A stretch of 64,000 nt of DNA from Monocercomonoides exilis (taxonomy: Eukaryota > Preaxostyla > Oxymonadida > Polymastigidae), in contig LSRY02000073.1 of assembly GCA_001643675.2 (NCBI GenBank), positions 46,001 to 110,000 on the forward strand, read 5' to 3'. Below the pieces are notes generated by a model that made no database searches, was not told the origin of the DNA, and was given only the letters and a program-made list of their open reading frames with translations. The position numbers and the translations under genes are program-made. Below are positions 47,343 to 58,769 of the stretch, in pieces (positions within the stretch are counted from its first letter, which is position 1; each line of letters opens with the position of its first letter).

Positions 47343-48731
47343 TTAATTTTCTTTCTTCTGCTCATTGCTTTCCTTTGGTTGTTCCACATCCATTTTATCT
47401 TCATCTTTCTCCTTTTTTTCCTTTTCTTCTTTCTCCTTCTGTTCTCGCTCAGCCTTTCCTTTTCCTTCTATCATTTTCTTTTCTCTTTCTTTCTCTTTCT
47501 TTTCCTCTTCCTCTTCTGCTTCCTTTTCTTTTTTCGTTTGAAGTTCGATTTTATTTTGGATAAGAGAATGCATCGAGAGAGTAGTACGCATAAGATTAGA
47601 CATAAGCAAAACAAGTGACGAATCGTTTGAGTGCTCAATTAACGCCCTCTGTATTTCAGGAGAGTTCACATCTGGTATTAAATTAAAGATCTAATATTTA
47701 ATGATATCAAATATTTTTAAAAAATTTCGTTTGTTAATTGTAAAAGAGAAATATATAATAATATTTCGCAAACTTCCTGTAACAGTGCAAAAATTTGTTG
47801 ATTCATTGGCAATTTATGTTCAAGGACATCACGAAGATATTGCTGTATCACTGAAATATGCTTTGTAAAAGTTGCAAAAGCTAAATTTCCATATTAAGGA
47901 ATTGTTAAATGATTTTAATCAAATAAGAATGATGCAAACATGTTGCACGTTGACTTATTTTTGAAGAAAGAGAAGTCATGTTAGTATCCATGACATCACG
48001 AAGAAGATGTTCAACACCAATTTCTTCGGCCTATTTCAATCCAATGTCTGAAAATATAATCAATATATGATTCAAACCTCTTGAGCTCCCATCTCTGATG
48101 GTACATGTCTAAATGTTAACGTTAACTCAGTTCCATCCTAACGAAAATATTTACGTTACCATTTTTTAAGCACAGATAAAAATGACGTATTTTATTTATC
48201 AAACATATTTGGGATCGACATTCGACAAATAGGCGCTTGCTGGAAATTCTCCTTTTGGCTCAACATCAATAACCAAATATAATGGATTTGGGCAAAATTG
48301 AGTTACCATCTAAATAGTTTCAAGAACTGTAAATCAACGTAATGAAAATAAAATAGCAAACTCTTTGAATTGAAAGATCTGATGGTCTAATTTTTGCACC
48401 AGGAAAAGCAGAATACCAACCAACAATCACTTCCTTTGCTGAATAACGGAGAAATGATTTGTAATATTTGAAATTTTTACAAACCAGAAACTTTTCTTTG
48501 CATCGCCTTCATTACAATTATGTACTGAGAATCCAAGAACCATGTTCCATTTTCAAGATTCTCTTCAAATGGAACAGCAAAACAATTTGAAATGTCCAGA
48601 ATCCCACTGTTCATTGTTCCCAACAAGATTCCGCAAACTCTTTTGGTAAGAGAACCTTTTGCTTCCCTGTTATAGTGGTCAACAGCAAAGAGTAAAACTA
48701 GTGGATGAACTGAAGCTTTTTTGATCTCCAT
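47343..48731 (-). CDS. RPN8: 26S proteasome lid subunit RPN8/PSMD7, seven exons
   Basis: Exons 48731-48485, 48438-48362, 48309-48205, 48137-48078, 48030-47940, 47880-47774 and 47690-47343 join in phase to 344 residues. The product reads as an MPN-domain protein: VHPLVLLFAVDHYNR, RVCGILLGTMNSGILDISN, FAVPFEEN, WFLDSQYI, VIVGWYSAFPG, YLVIDVEPKGEFPASAYLS, then GAQEAEEIGVEHLLRDVMD and FNLIPDV. This is the order of RPN8/PSMD7. The metal-binding His-x-His of active JAMM proteases is missing, as is normal for RPN8, which pairs with RPN11 in the lid. The tail is a Lys/Glu-rich run also typical of this subunit. All six introns (46-83 bp) begin GTTTG and end in TAG or CAG. Confidence 0.95.
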
Positions 48732-48863
48732 CTTTTTGATCTATTCCCGTAGTTTATTAATTATTAAAAAAGAAAAAAATAGCAAGACTTTTGGATATAA
48801 TGATGATGTTTCTATTTTTGTGTTCGGGCTTGTCCTATTCGACTCAATTTCGCGTATTGGCCT

Positions 48864-48864
<1 letters not shown>

Positions 48865-48960
<96 letters not shown>
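48865..48960 (+). repeat. Poly-A tract followed by an (ATA)n microsatellite
   Basis: About 44 A are followed by about 17 ATA units, ending in a T run. It lies upstream of RPN8 in non-coding DNA. The long ORFs read through it are artefacts of the repeat. Confidence 0.95.
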
Positions 48961-49233
48961 TTTTTCTTGTTTTTGGCAAGTGGTTAAGGTTTCATGGTTA
49001 AGATTACAATTCTTCAGTTTTGTGTTGACGCAAAGTGGTGAGCATAACCCTAACATTGTGTTTTTTTCAATTATCTGATTTGTTTGACATGTTGCTGCTG
49101 GAATTACGATTGCGCGGCTGGTGTAGCGATCGCTTCGACTGAAGTGCTCAAAGGAAAAGATAGACAACGAAGCGATATGGAGAGGGGCTGTTGCGTGTGA
49201 TATGAGAAAGGCAGTAGAGAATGCGCTGTCGAA

Positions 49234-49848
49234 GTGATTGGATGCTGCAGAGCTGAAGTTGGGTGGTGCGGTTCTATCACCTGCAGCGATTGTGCTGGCA
49301 GTAGTGGAGGAGAGAGAAGGGTGGAAGAAGGAGAAACGAGAGGAGAAAAAGAAAGAGAGGAGGAGGAAAAAGAAGGCGAGAAGAGGAATGAAGATAAAAG
49401 AACTCTCACTATTGGTGTGCCTCAAAGAAGATGAGCCGAGTGAAAAGATGGAAGCTGTGCCTCTGATGGAAAATCAAAAAAAAAAAAGAAAACACATTTT
49501 GAATCAATTGGATTGCAAGTGCAGCATTTAGAGTTTTGTGTGATGGTCCCATTAGCAAGTCCAACGCTTCTGCTGCAATTGGAGCCATTGCAGAATGTCA
49601 TTAGGATTTTCATTAAATTCGATGGATTCCCTTTTGTCAAGAATGGAAGAAGAGAATCCACAAAAAAAGGATTGCTGAAAGCATTGTTCGCATTGAAAAG
49701 TCTTTGGCTAATGAATTTATGCAATTTCCTCGGAAAAATAAAGTCATCACAGAATGTCGAATCGTTCGTTGGGATAGTTAATCTTCATCGTCTGCTTGAA
49801 GCTGGACCAGCAAAGAAAGAAAATCCCTCTCAAAATAGTTCATCTTGA
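49234..49848 (+). pseudogene. Remnant of an unrecognised gene, frames broken
   Basis: Coding-like composition continues across several frames: MDAAELKLGGAVLSPAAIVL...VVEEREG with a long Lys/Glu run in one, and KNGRRESTKKGLLKALFALK in another. A stop lies at about 49529-49531. An alternative frame around 49530 reads VLCDGPISKSNASAAIGAIA. The mixture of frames suggests a decayed gene, perhaps of helical-repeat type, but I do not recognise it. Confidence 0.35.
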
Positions 49849-49859
49849 AGTTGTAAAGA

Positions 49860-51043
49860 CGAATTGCCCAAGAATAGAGCATCTTATCCTCTATTGAAAA
49901 GATCAACTACATCTTGCTTGCTTTTCAGCAAAAGCATCCATTTTGCTGTCTTTTCCATTTCCCATTAATTCTTTCTCCATTTTCTTTTGTCTATCTGAAT
50001 AAGAACACAATCCAAAAATACTCGAAATCAATATGCAACCACGAAACAATAACAAACCTTCAGCGTCAATTTTTGACTATTTTTAAAAATGCCATTCCAA
50101 AATCATTGATCATTTTACCAACTAAGAGCCACCATTTCACAAAATTTCATCCTTCTTCCTCTGTGAGCGGACAGAATACAGAAGTACAATGAACTTATTT
50201 TTCGTCATTCTTCCCTCATAAAAGAAGTTAAGCTTCCAAAGATCCTTCAAAAATCAATATCATTCTTTTCTTTTTCTTTCGACTTCATCCACTTGATCTC
50301 AAAACGGCGAGTGTAAAGCCATAAAATCTGTTTGCTGTAAATATCTGCTAAATATTTTTCTCTCGATGCAGCTGACAATAATCAGCTCCGTTCTCATCGT
50401 GTTGCTCTACAAAGCGGGGATTGGCCATTTCAACAAAAATTCGGATTCCTGCACTTTGGAGAGGATACGGATGGAAATATCTTCACAACATATAGAACAA
50501 TATAAAATACATACAATATCATTTTTGTGTGATTGATGAAATTGTTGCATTCACGTTAGCCATCTAATTTTCAAAAATAATCAGATTGAATTTCAAAAAT
50601 ATAGCATTTCCATCATTTCTTGTTGTAATCACAGAAAATAATATTTTAAATTCAGTGGATAACGTTCACTCACGGAATTCTCATTCTGTGAATGGATTAT
50701 TCCGTTCTTTCAAATCGAATGATCATGGAATCCATTACAAATAATGTTAAATTATTAAGCATTGTTTTCTCCATTATCTTTTGTCAAAAACATAAATGCT
50801 AAAAATAGTAGTATGAACGCACATTTATTAAAGGCATTTTTTGAGTTTTTATTTTTCATAAACTTCTTCTATCAAAATATATGCTTGTTTGATAAAAACT
50901 GCAAAATGGTGTTGCATTTATGTTCAATGGATTTTAATAAAATATGTGTGCAGGAGACGAAAAACATAAAGAAATTTACAGGCTTGTATTCGTCGTTGTT
51001 TTTGAATTCATTTTTCGCATTTTTTTCTTTTTCTTTTATGAAG
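49860..51043. other. Intergenic region with no recognised gene
   Basis: The sequence is AT-rich, and short ORFs here lack motifs. First exons of the gene at 51044 may be hidden here but could not be placed. Confidence 0.5.
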
Positions 51044-52360
51044 AATTGTTTTCTGAACTTGAACGCTACACAGAAATTGAACAGAAAAAAATAATTGAAG
51101 ATATGAATGAAATTGTTGATGGAATGAATAAAGAAGAATTCAATTCTGTTTACACAGAAGAACTGTTCAATAAAATATACAAAATGATTGAAGAAAAGAA
51201 AATGTCAATGGAGAATGCAATTTTGCTGCTGAAGCATGCTGGATATTGCATCAAGATGAAAAAGATTTTCATTCAAAGCTTTGAAAAATCCTCACTTAGC
51301 AGAAGATTTGAGAAGATGATTTTTGAAGAAGAAAAGAAAAAAGAAGGGAAAAACGAAAAGCTTCTTATTGATTTTTGTGAATGTTATATTTTGCTTAGCA
51401 ACCGGGTTAAATCGGAATTGATATTAATATGTGTGCCTTGCCTTCTGAAAGCTGCTTCTGTCAAAGATGAAAGCGAGGAGACTCAGAAAGAAGTGGAAAT
51501 GGCTTTATTGGCTTTGAGTTGTGCTGACCATTTTTATGTATGAACGTTGCTATTTCCTTTTTGATATTGTTGTTATTTTTTTTATCTATTGCAAGGATTT
51601 GAGGCAAGAACTTTATTTGAAGGAGATAAAGGAGATCATTGAATATCATCAAGAACATAGCAATCTGACACGATTTGCTTATCAGTCTGCTTGGAAATTT
51701 TTTATGAACAGATTTTTCAGAGATAGAAATTTGGAAGATGCAGTTTCAAATGAGCTGCATTTCAGAAGAGAAGCAGCAAAAGCACTGGAAGAGCTGAAAG
51801 AATGTGTGGATTGGAAGAAGAAAGAGGAGGAAATGAGCAAAGAAGAAGCGAAAGAAGAGTTTGCATTAATGAGATGGACCAAAACATGTGCAATTTATTT
51901 TCACTGTTGCACATTGTGGAATGAAGAATTTGTTAAATTTGTCAATAGCATTGTTCAGTTATTTCGAGCAGCGAAGGATAATCACAGCGATATTAGCAAT
52001 CAATGCATTTATTCCTTTAAAAGGGCAGCAGGAAATTTTTATGTGAAAATTGAAGACTTGTTGAGAAGTGGGGTTATAAGTGCTGTTTTGGAGGAGATTC
52101 AGCAACCAACAATTGTTGACAAAATTGCATTTGAAAGCTTGCAATTCTTTTCGAATGTTTCATATCGATTGAAAGAAGAAGAGAGAGATGAAATGGAAGA
52201 AGCGAAAAGAAAGGCAACGAAAATGAAAATGCTTGAAAAACTAGAAGAAGAAGGATTAGAAGATATCGTCATAAGCATTCATGATATATTCAATAATCGA
52301 AACAGACAAATTTATACTCAATTAATTATGATTGTTTTGCACCTTATTTTAAAGGCTTGA
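51044..52360 (+). CDS. Helical oxymonad-type family protein (5' end uncertain)
   Basis: Exon 51044-51537 joins in phase across a 58-bp intron (GTATGAAC...TTGCAAG) to 51596-52360, about 418 residues. Motifs include ELFSELERYTEIEQ, MNEIVDGMNKEEFNSVYTEE, AILLLKHAGYC, FEKMIFEEE, LIDFCECY, EIIEYHQEHSNLTRFAYQSA, NELHFRREAAKALEEL and SVISAVLEEIQ-like VISAVLEEIQQPT. I recall this pattern as a very large lineage-specific family in Monocercomonoides, of unknown function, probably an all-helical ARM/HEAT-like fold. A likely acceptor AG lies just before 51044; the initiating exon was not found, and the first in-frame ATG is at 51103. The C-terminus (IYTQLIMIVLHLILKA) looks shorter than relatives. Possibly a slightly truncated copy. 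Confidence 0.6.
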
Positions 52361-54305
52361 GGAAATGCTTCACATTTTTTGACACAAATTTATTATTTTT
52401 ATTTTTTTACCATTTCACAAAATAGAACAGCCATTGGAAGTTTCATAAAAATATCTTTTTTAAACATCATTGAAATGAGCAAACCAATGATAATAAAAGA
52501 AAAATCCTTCAAATTAATCAATTATTTTCTTTTCTTCAACCGAAATCTTCTGCAAATGAATTATCGCTTTTGCTGATTAAAATCCGGTATTGTTTATTCA
52601 TTCAATTGTCGCATTAAACAGCCTTTCCTGTTCGTTTTCACGCTGAATGTGTTTTTCTACATGCTCCCTCTGCTTTTCTTGGATATTTGCGTTTTGCAAG
52701 ATTATGAGAAGAATGAAAAGAAGATTTTTGAGACCGTGCTAAATGAGGAGCTTTCTTTTTGAGTAACGTTGATTAGAATTTCAAAGAGAAGAAGACAAAA
52801 AAAACTTGAAATGAAGAAATTACAAAAATCATTCATTAATCAAAATATGCGAAATTGGAAAAGCATAGAATGTGAATGATTCAACTTCTTTTCTTCACCA
52901 AGCAGATTCGTTTTTGGTAAATTACTTTGCGATGTTTGTGAATGCTCTTCGCACTTCAGTTATCCTTCCAAAAAGCAACAGACCTTTTTGTTTATCTCAG
53001 CAGATGTTTGTTTGTCGTGCCTTTAAAGACCTCTTTCATAATGCTTTTAGACGATTCCTGGCTTTCCTTTATCAGACTAATTCAGAAATTGTGGAGCATA
53101 TTACAGATTCTTTTGCAATATTGATACGATTTCTCAATTCTCTTCAATTTCCTTTATTCCCTTTTGTTGTATTTCCATTTCAATTTTATGTTTTGTCAGA
53201 GTAGATTGATAAATTTTATTTATTTCCAGCCACGATAAATGAGCATTGCAAATATTTTTCTGTTAAACATAAATGAACAAAAAAACGTTCAAACAACTTG
53301 AACTGTGCAATTTTGAAAGAATAGTTTGCATAAACGTTGGAGTATTCTAAAAAACTTTCTTCCATGTAATTTCCTTCGATCAAGAACAATTCAGCAGTAG
53401 CAGCTTCTGTGTTTTTTGACAAAGCCAATTTATATCGCAGGAAACTCGATACTTCTGGTGGGTGCCTGGTGTAAATTGTAGTACAGCTTCAAACTTCTAT
53501 TCCGAGTTGATCAAAATTTCATTCATAAGCAAATTTGAATAGTTGAAATTGCTTTCCGTTTATTACAGCAAATAAAGCACAATTAAGTTGTCCTGAGCAA
53601 TAACATTCATGAAATTTCCTAAGAATCTTGTGAGTGATTGGTCTGTGTGTCATTGAATGTCAAAAATTATAAAAATTCAATATTTTTCAAAACAGGTAAA
53701 TAACGACCTCCAAATAATCATGAAAAAATAAGCATACATTGTATATTCAAGGTGCACATTTTCATTGTTCAACTGTGAAATTTTTGCATCACGCGAACAT
53801 TCCAGCTTAAAAGAATTTTCACGCAGTTATAACAAAAAGTTAAAGCTTTTTGTTGTTAATCAATTATGAAACATGACCCAGATATTCCAGATTGAAGTTT
53901 GAGGAGGAACAAAAGTGTTGATTCTTTAAACAAAACGGGTTTATAATGAATGCAAATGAAAAGTAATAATAAAAGAACGCAAACCTGTTATACGTATTGT
54001 AATGGAAAATAAAATGCGGAGGACTACTCAAATATTCAACAAATTAGCAAAACGTTATAATCTAATAGTGGTGCCGTTGTTTTCACTTTATCATGTAATC
54101 TATTATGTATCATGATCATATTTTCATTCAAAAGAACTAATAATTACTAATTTTTATTTTCATGAAAGTTACTTATTATTAAATATAGAAGATGATATTG
54201 CATGGCTTTTCTACCATTTATAATATGTTGCAGAGAAAATACTAATTTTTATTTGCACTTGAAATATATTCAATTATTTTGCACAAAAATTTGAAAAATA
54301 AATGA
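52361..54305. other. AT-rich region without a recognised gene
   Basis: The 110-codon ORF at 52872-53204 is Phe/Leu-rich and shows no motif; I treat it as chance or a remnant. Nothing else stands out. Confidence 0.5.
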
Positions 54306-54309
54306 GAAT

Positions 54310-54425
54310 ATTGGTAAAGGGGTCATGCCTGAGAAGGACGGATTAGACGAATCCTTGTTATCAGAGGGCTGTGCGTCTCAGAGTGTTTTGTTTGCACGAT
54401 TTACTGAGGCTTAACTCTGAATATT
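54310..54425. other. GC-richer segment with small hairpins, possible structured RNA
   Basis: In AT-rich surroundings this segment contains GGATTAGACGAATCC (5-bp stem) enclosed by CTGAGA and TCTCAG, and then ACTGAGGCTTAACTCTGA. It matches no tRNA, 5S, snRNA or SRP pattern I know. It could be an unrecognised small RNA. Confidence 0.25.
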
Positions 54426-55160
54426 GTCCAATTAATTTATTTTTTTTTGATTAAGTAGGAAACGAAAAAAAAGTCCGTTAAATAACTCTCCCCACAAGTA
54501 AATGTTTTAAAATTCATAGATATTCTCTTAAACCTCGTTTGAAGGGATTTAACGTATGAATGATTGAATAAAAAAACATTGAAAAAAACATTAACGACGG
54601 ATGATTGGAAAGCCTTAATAATACCATGGATGAAGTACTACCCCCCCAAAAAAAACTGTTTTTTTTTTGGGAAAAGGAAAAAATAAATGGGAATTTGAGG
54701 GAATCCAATGTGGGAAAAAGTTTGAATGAATGAAACTTTTTTGAGTCAAAAATATGAAGATTTCAAAAAATAAGTTTCTATTCTTCCTTCAAAGGAGTTG
54801 AAAGAAATATCTTCAAAAAGATGATGATATTTATCATTCAGATTAAGTCAAAACTTTTTAAAAGTTAATTTTTGAGTCAAAAAATAAGACCAAAGTGAAA
54901 TGAAAAATTGGGTCAAAATTGACCAAAAGTTAAAAATGTTTCTATATCCAACAAATGAGAAGAAAGAAACATATTCAAAGATGATGAGAGTGAGTGTATA
55001 TCATGTTTATCACGGTTACACATTGCTTTTGAAATCATTTCTTTGAAGTATTTTATGACTCACAAATTGATAATTTGAAAAAAAGTTTCTGACTTCTTAA
55101 AAAAGAGAGAGAAAAGGGGAAAAATTAAGGAATAAGGAAGAAACCACCTCGAGGGGTGGG

Positions 55161-55232
55161 GGCCGCGCGACAAACGCGGCAAAAGTGTGGGGAGCGAAAG
55201 CGACCGAACTTTTGCCGTGTGGCGCGTCGGCC
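55161..55232. repeat. GC-rich imperfect palindrome
   Basis: GGCCGCGCGACAAACGCGGC and GCCGTGTGGCGCGTCGGCC, each with an AAAAGT/ACTTTT extension, face each other across about 20 bp. It stands out sharply from the AT-rich flanks. Confidence 0.8.
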
Positions 55233-55436
55233 ATTGGGTGGGACTCTTTTCTCCTCATCAAAAGTGATTTTTTCTTTGATTTGACCCCACCAAATTGTTC
55301 ATCCAATTATGTACAATTTTGAGGGTTTTCAAATTTTCGTTGAAAATTTTTGCCGCTCCCCCCTCGAAATCCTAAAGTTTAATCAATTATTTTTTTTTTT
55401 ATATTCTTTTTGCTCTTTCTCTATAATTTTCGCGAG

Positions 55437-55508
55437 ATGGATGAATATCTGCGCGCAGGAATGATGTGCGCAGATTTCATCCAGCGAGCGCTACTGGAGC
55501 AGTAGCGC
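55437..55508. repeat. Two adjacent GC-rich hairpins
   Basis: The first pairs GATGAA-TA-TCTGCGC with GCGCAGA-TT-TTCATC (55437-55482). The second is GCGCTACT-GGAGC-AGTAGCGC (55488-55508). They may mark a spacer control element or a structured transcript. Confidence 0.75.
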
Positions 55509-55545
55509 GAGTGATATGATACTGACCTCGCGGTTAGCGAGAAAA

Positions 55546-58500
55546 TTTTGAAAAATAAGGAAAAAAAGGGGTCATTTTCAATGAAGAAAATCGATATTTT
55601 AGTATTAATTTTATTGAAAAAATTCCAATATTTTTCGTGTTTTTTGTCAAATGAAATGCTTAACTCCTCTTTTTATTTGATATAATTTTTATTAAAATCT
55701 GATTTGTGAACCTCAAGTTATGATAAATTTTTATTTTTTTTCAAACTTTTTATTATTTTATAAAATTTTTTGAATTTTTAGAAATTGATGAAAATTGGAT
55801 GAAAGATATGAAATATGATAATGAATAATTAGATGTAATTGTTGTGAGAATATTATTAGTTGAGGTTGAATAATAATGAATAAATAACAATCTGAAATAT
55901 TAACAAAAATAAGATACTTTTTTGTTTGCTCAGAACCAACCATCAATATCAATGTTCTTATGTATTATTATCATCTATATTATATCTATTATATTATATA
56001 AAAAAACCAATTGAATTCAACTTCTTTTTGCAATGTTATAATTTTTTTAATTTTTTTCATTTTTTAAATTATTTTTTTTTCTTAACAACTGACTTTTTCT
56101 TTCCATTGAAAAAATTCATATATAATATTAATTTGATATAGTATATTATATAATTTTTTGGTCTTAATCTGTCCATCAATTTTGAAGATAAAAAATATTT
56201 TCATTTTTTCATTCATTTTTCGAATAAAAATTAATTTTTTTATTTTTTTATAACTTTCAATTCATCAAAATTTTATTTTCAAATAAATAGTTATCATATG
56301 ATATTTCTCTCTTATTTTTATTTTTAAAGTTGTTCATCATTTCATTTTTTTATAATTTTTTTTCAATTTTTTCCATAATTTTTTATCTTAATTAATATTT
56401 TTCTATTTATTGCATGGATAGATAAATTTGAAAATAATATTTTATATAGGTTATGAGGGGCGGGGAATGTGTTGGTGTATAGGGAGATTGGTTACAAACT
56501 GTTTTTGAGAAGTCGAATTCTTAACATAGAAAAATGGTTTTGATCTTGATCAAACATTTTTTTAAAAAATTGATATTTAAAAAACAAGTAGGAATTAGTG
56601 GTTGATGAAAAGTTACGTATATGGGTAATATTATAAGAGGAATTGATTGAAATTAAAATCAGAAATTTATCGATTCAAATTGTGGAATGATATGTTAAAT
56701 ATTATTTTTCCAGTCAAAATTTTGAAAAAAGAAATTTAAATATCTCGATAAATAAATTTTTCTAAGTCGTGAGACTTTACAAGAGTGTTAGTTGAACCAT
56801 TTGTGAATTTTTGAAGTCAGGGTCAAAAATTCGAAAAATGCGAAATTTTCATTTTTTCTGATTAAGTTGAATTTAGCTCAAGTTAGTCAGAAAAAATGAA
56901 AAATTGGTGAAAATCGGTTTTTATGAAAGTTGTGATCGAAACTAATGAAAACACAAAAAGTTCGGATAATTCGCGAATAGTCCGCTGAATTTTTTTCTCG
57001 GGCCAGATTGGTCTGGTTAGTGAGAAAATGTGATATGAAGATTTTGACTGAAAAAGTGGTGATCTTAGATCAACGACCGAAAAATATGGGGTCTCAGATT
57101 CCTTTGATAATTGGCAGGTGGCAAGGACGTGGGCCCCTTATAAACATACTCGAATCTAAATTTTTTCTACCGAGCGGTTGTGGCTGGGCAGCGCGGACAA
57201 GTTGGTGATTTTGACTGAAAAAATGAAAAAAATTTTTTTTCTCGAAAATTTCAAAGTCGATATAAATTATGATTTTATGGATGTATATGTGTTGTAATGT
57301 TGTATATTGGTGATTTTTGGTTGGATACACTTATCTGTAGTTTTTGAGTTATAATTGATTTTTTGAGTGAAAATGGTCATTTTTGAGGTAAATCGAGTAT
57401 AACTCTAGAAGTTATGGCCAGATATATTTGATATTAATATATGATATATGTGCATATAGTGCGGAAATAGCATGCATATGGGTGTTGGCTGCGGGGGTCT
57501 GACAGGCTGTCCAGAAAAGAAATAAAAAATTTGAAGGTGACTGGGGGTGGCTGGTTGGTGAAGTCACAGAGAGTGAACCAGGGTCAAGTGGCTGAATCGA
57601 AACACATATGACCGGCACAGTAACCCATGCCCGGATGTGGCCAAACGGCGTTTCGATCGGCTCAGTGGTTGCTGAGAAAACCGATCGACTAGTTGTTTTG
57701 AGTTCGGTTCTGATTTTTCACATAGAAAAGTGACTGGGGGGTATTGACTTGGGAGAGCTGTGGAGAGTGAAGGGAGGGCAAGTGATCGGAGTTAGAGGGA
57801 TATGTTGGGGAATGTTAGTGGGGGTAGGATGTGGTGTAATTACTAAGACATTGGTCCAGTGGTTACCAAGTAACCATGTCACCAATAATTTTTTCTATGA
57901 AAATTGAATATTTTCTATGATAATTTTTCTATGTAATTTTGACTGCCCGACCTCGAAGTGCCATCTTTTTCGAAAAACTCACAGACTCAATTTGAGTTTG
58001 ACTGAAAAAGGAGTTGAGTGGAGGATATCTGTGGAAGGGCTGATGGGCAGGGCTGGCAAAGGCCACAGGGCAAGTAGCGAGTGAGGCGGGCTATGTGCTG
58101 GGCCTATGGCTGGGCAGGCCCTGTGGCTTGGCCTGGCCCTGTTCCACATATACTGTACTTCCCCAGTCAGAAAAAGTGACTGAGGGTACAATGTTCAGGT
58201 GGTTATAGAAACTCAGGTGTTGGAGCCAGAGCTCCAGAAACAAAAGTGACAGTGTGCGCACAGACTGTGGCTGCACGCTGGGCAGGATGCTGCTGGGCGC
58301 CTGTGTATCCTTCTGGCTGGGTGGGCCAGACACTCACTTTTTTCACTGGGAAAACAGACTGGAAAACCATCTTCATTGGGCTGTATCTTTTTATCGGTCA
58401 TAACTTACAGCTTGGCTGATGTGGGCAGAGTGGGCGTGTGGGCAGCGGCTACAAGGCTGGGTGGTGGGAGTGTGGTTGAGCTGGCTGGCTGGGCGGTGGT

Positions 58501-58769
58501 GTGAGAAAAAGTGAGTGAAAAATGACTGGGCCAGCCATTGAGGTACCCTCTCTCTTTCAACGAACCTATCTCCTCAGGTGTTGGAGGGAGAGCTCCAGAA
58601 ACAAAAGTGACGGTGTAGCGGGGGACCAGGGCTGTGCAGTGGGCGGGGTCTGGTTTGTGGGCTGTGGGCTGGGCCGGCTGGGTGGGCTGTGCACTGGGTT
58701 TTGTTCAGTCACTTTCATTGAAAAAACCTCAAATATGGTGAAGGACCCCGGGTGCCCAGACAAGAAAAT
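55546..58769. other. Spacer DNA, AT-rich then G-rich, no gene seen
   Basis: From about 56450 the plus strand becomes G-rich with loosely repeated phrases (for example CTCAGGTGTTGGAG and CCAGAAACAAAAGTGACGGT, near 58212 and again near 58575). A copy of the CTTTTTCGAAAAACTCA motif that bounds the next structure occurs at about 57965. It is probably the intergenic spacer before the rRNA gene. Confidence 0.5.

Noticed and set aside
47343-48731. eIF3f or RPN11
   Set aside because: The HPLVLL...VDHYNR start, WFLDSQY, loss of the metal-binding His-x-His and the Lys/Glu tail fit RPN8/PSMD7.
48844-49425. 193-codon minus-strand ORF through the poly-A/ATA microsatellite
   Set aside because: It consists largely of poly-Phe and poly-Ile read from simple repeats and has no domain.
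54310-54425. U5 snRNA or tRNA
   Set aside because: The U5 invariant loop is absent and there is no tRNA T-arm or cloverleaf.
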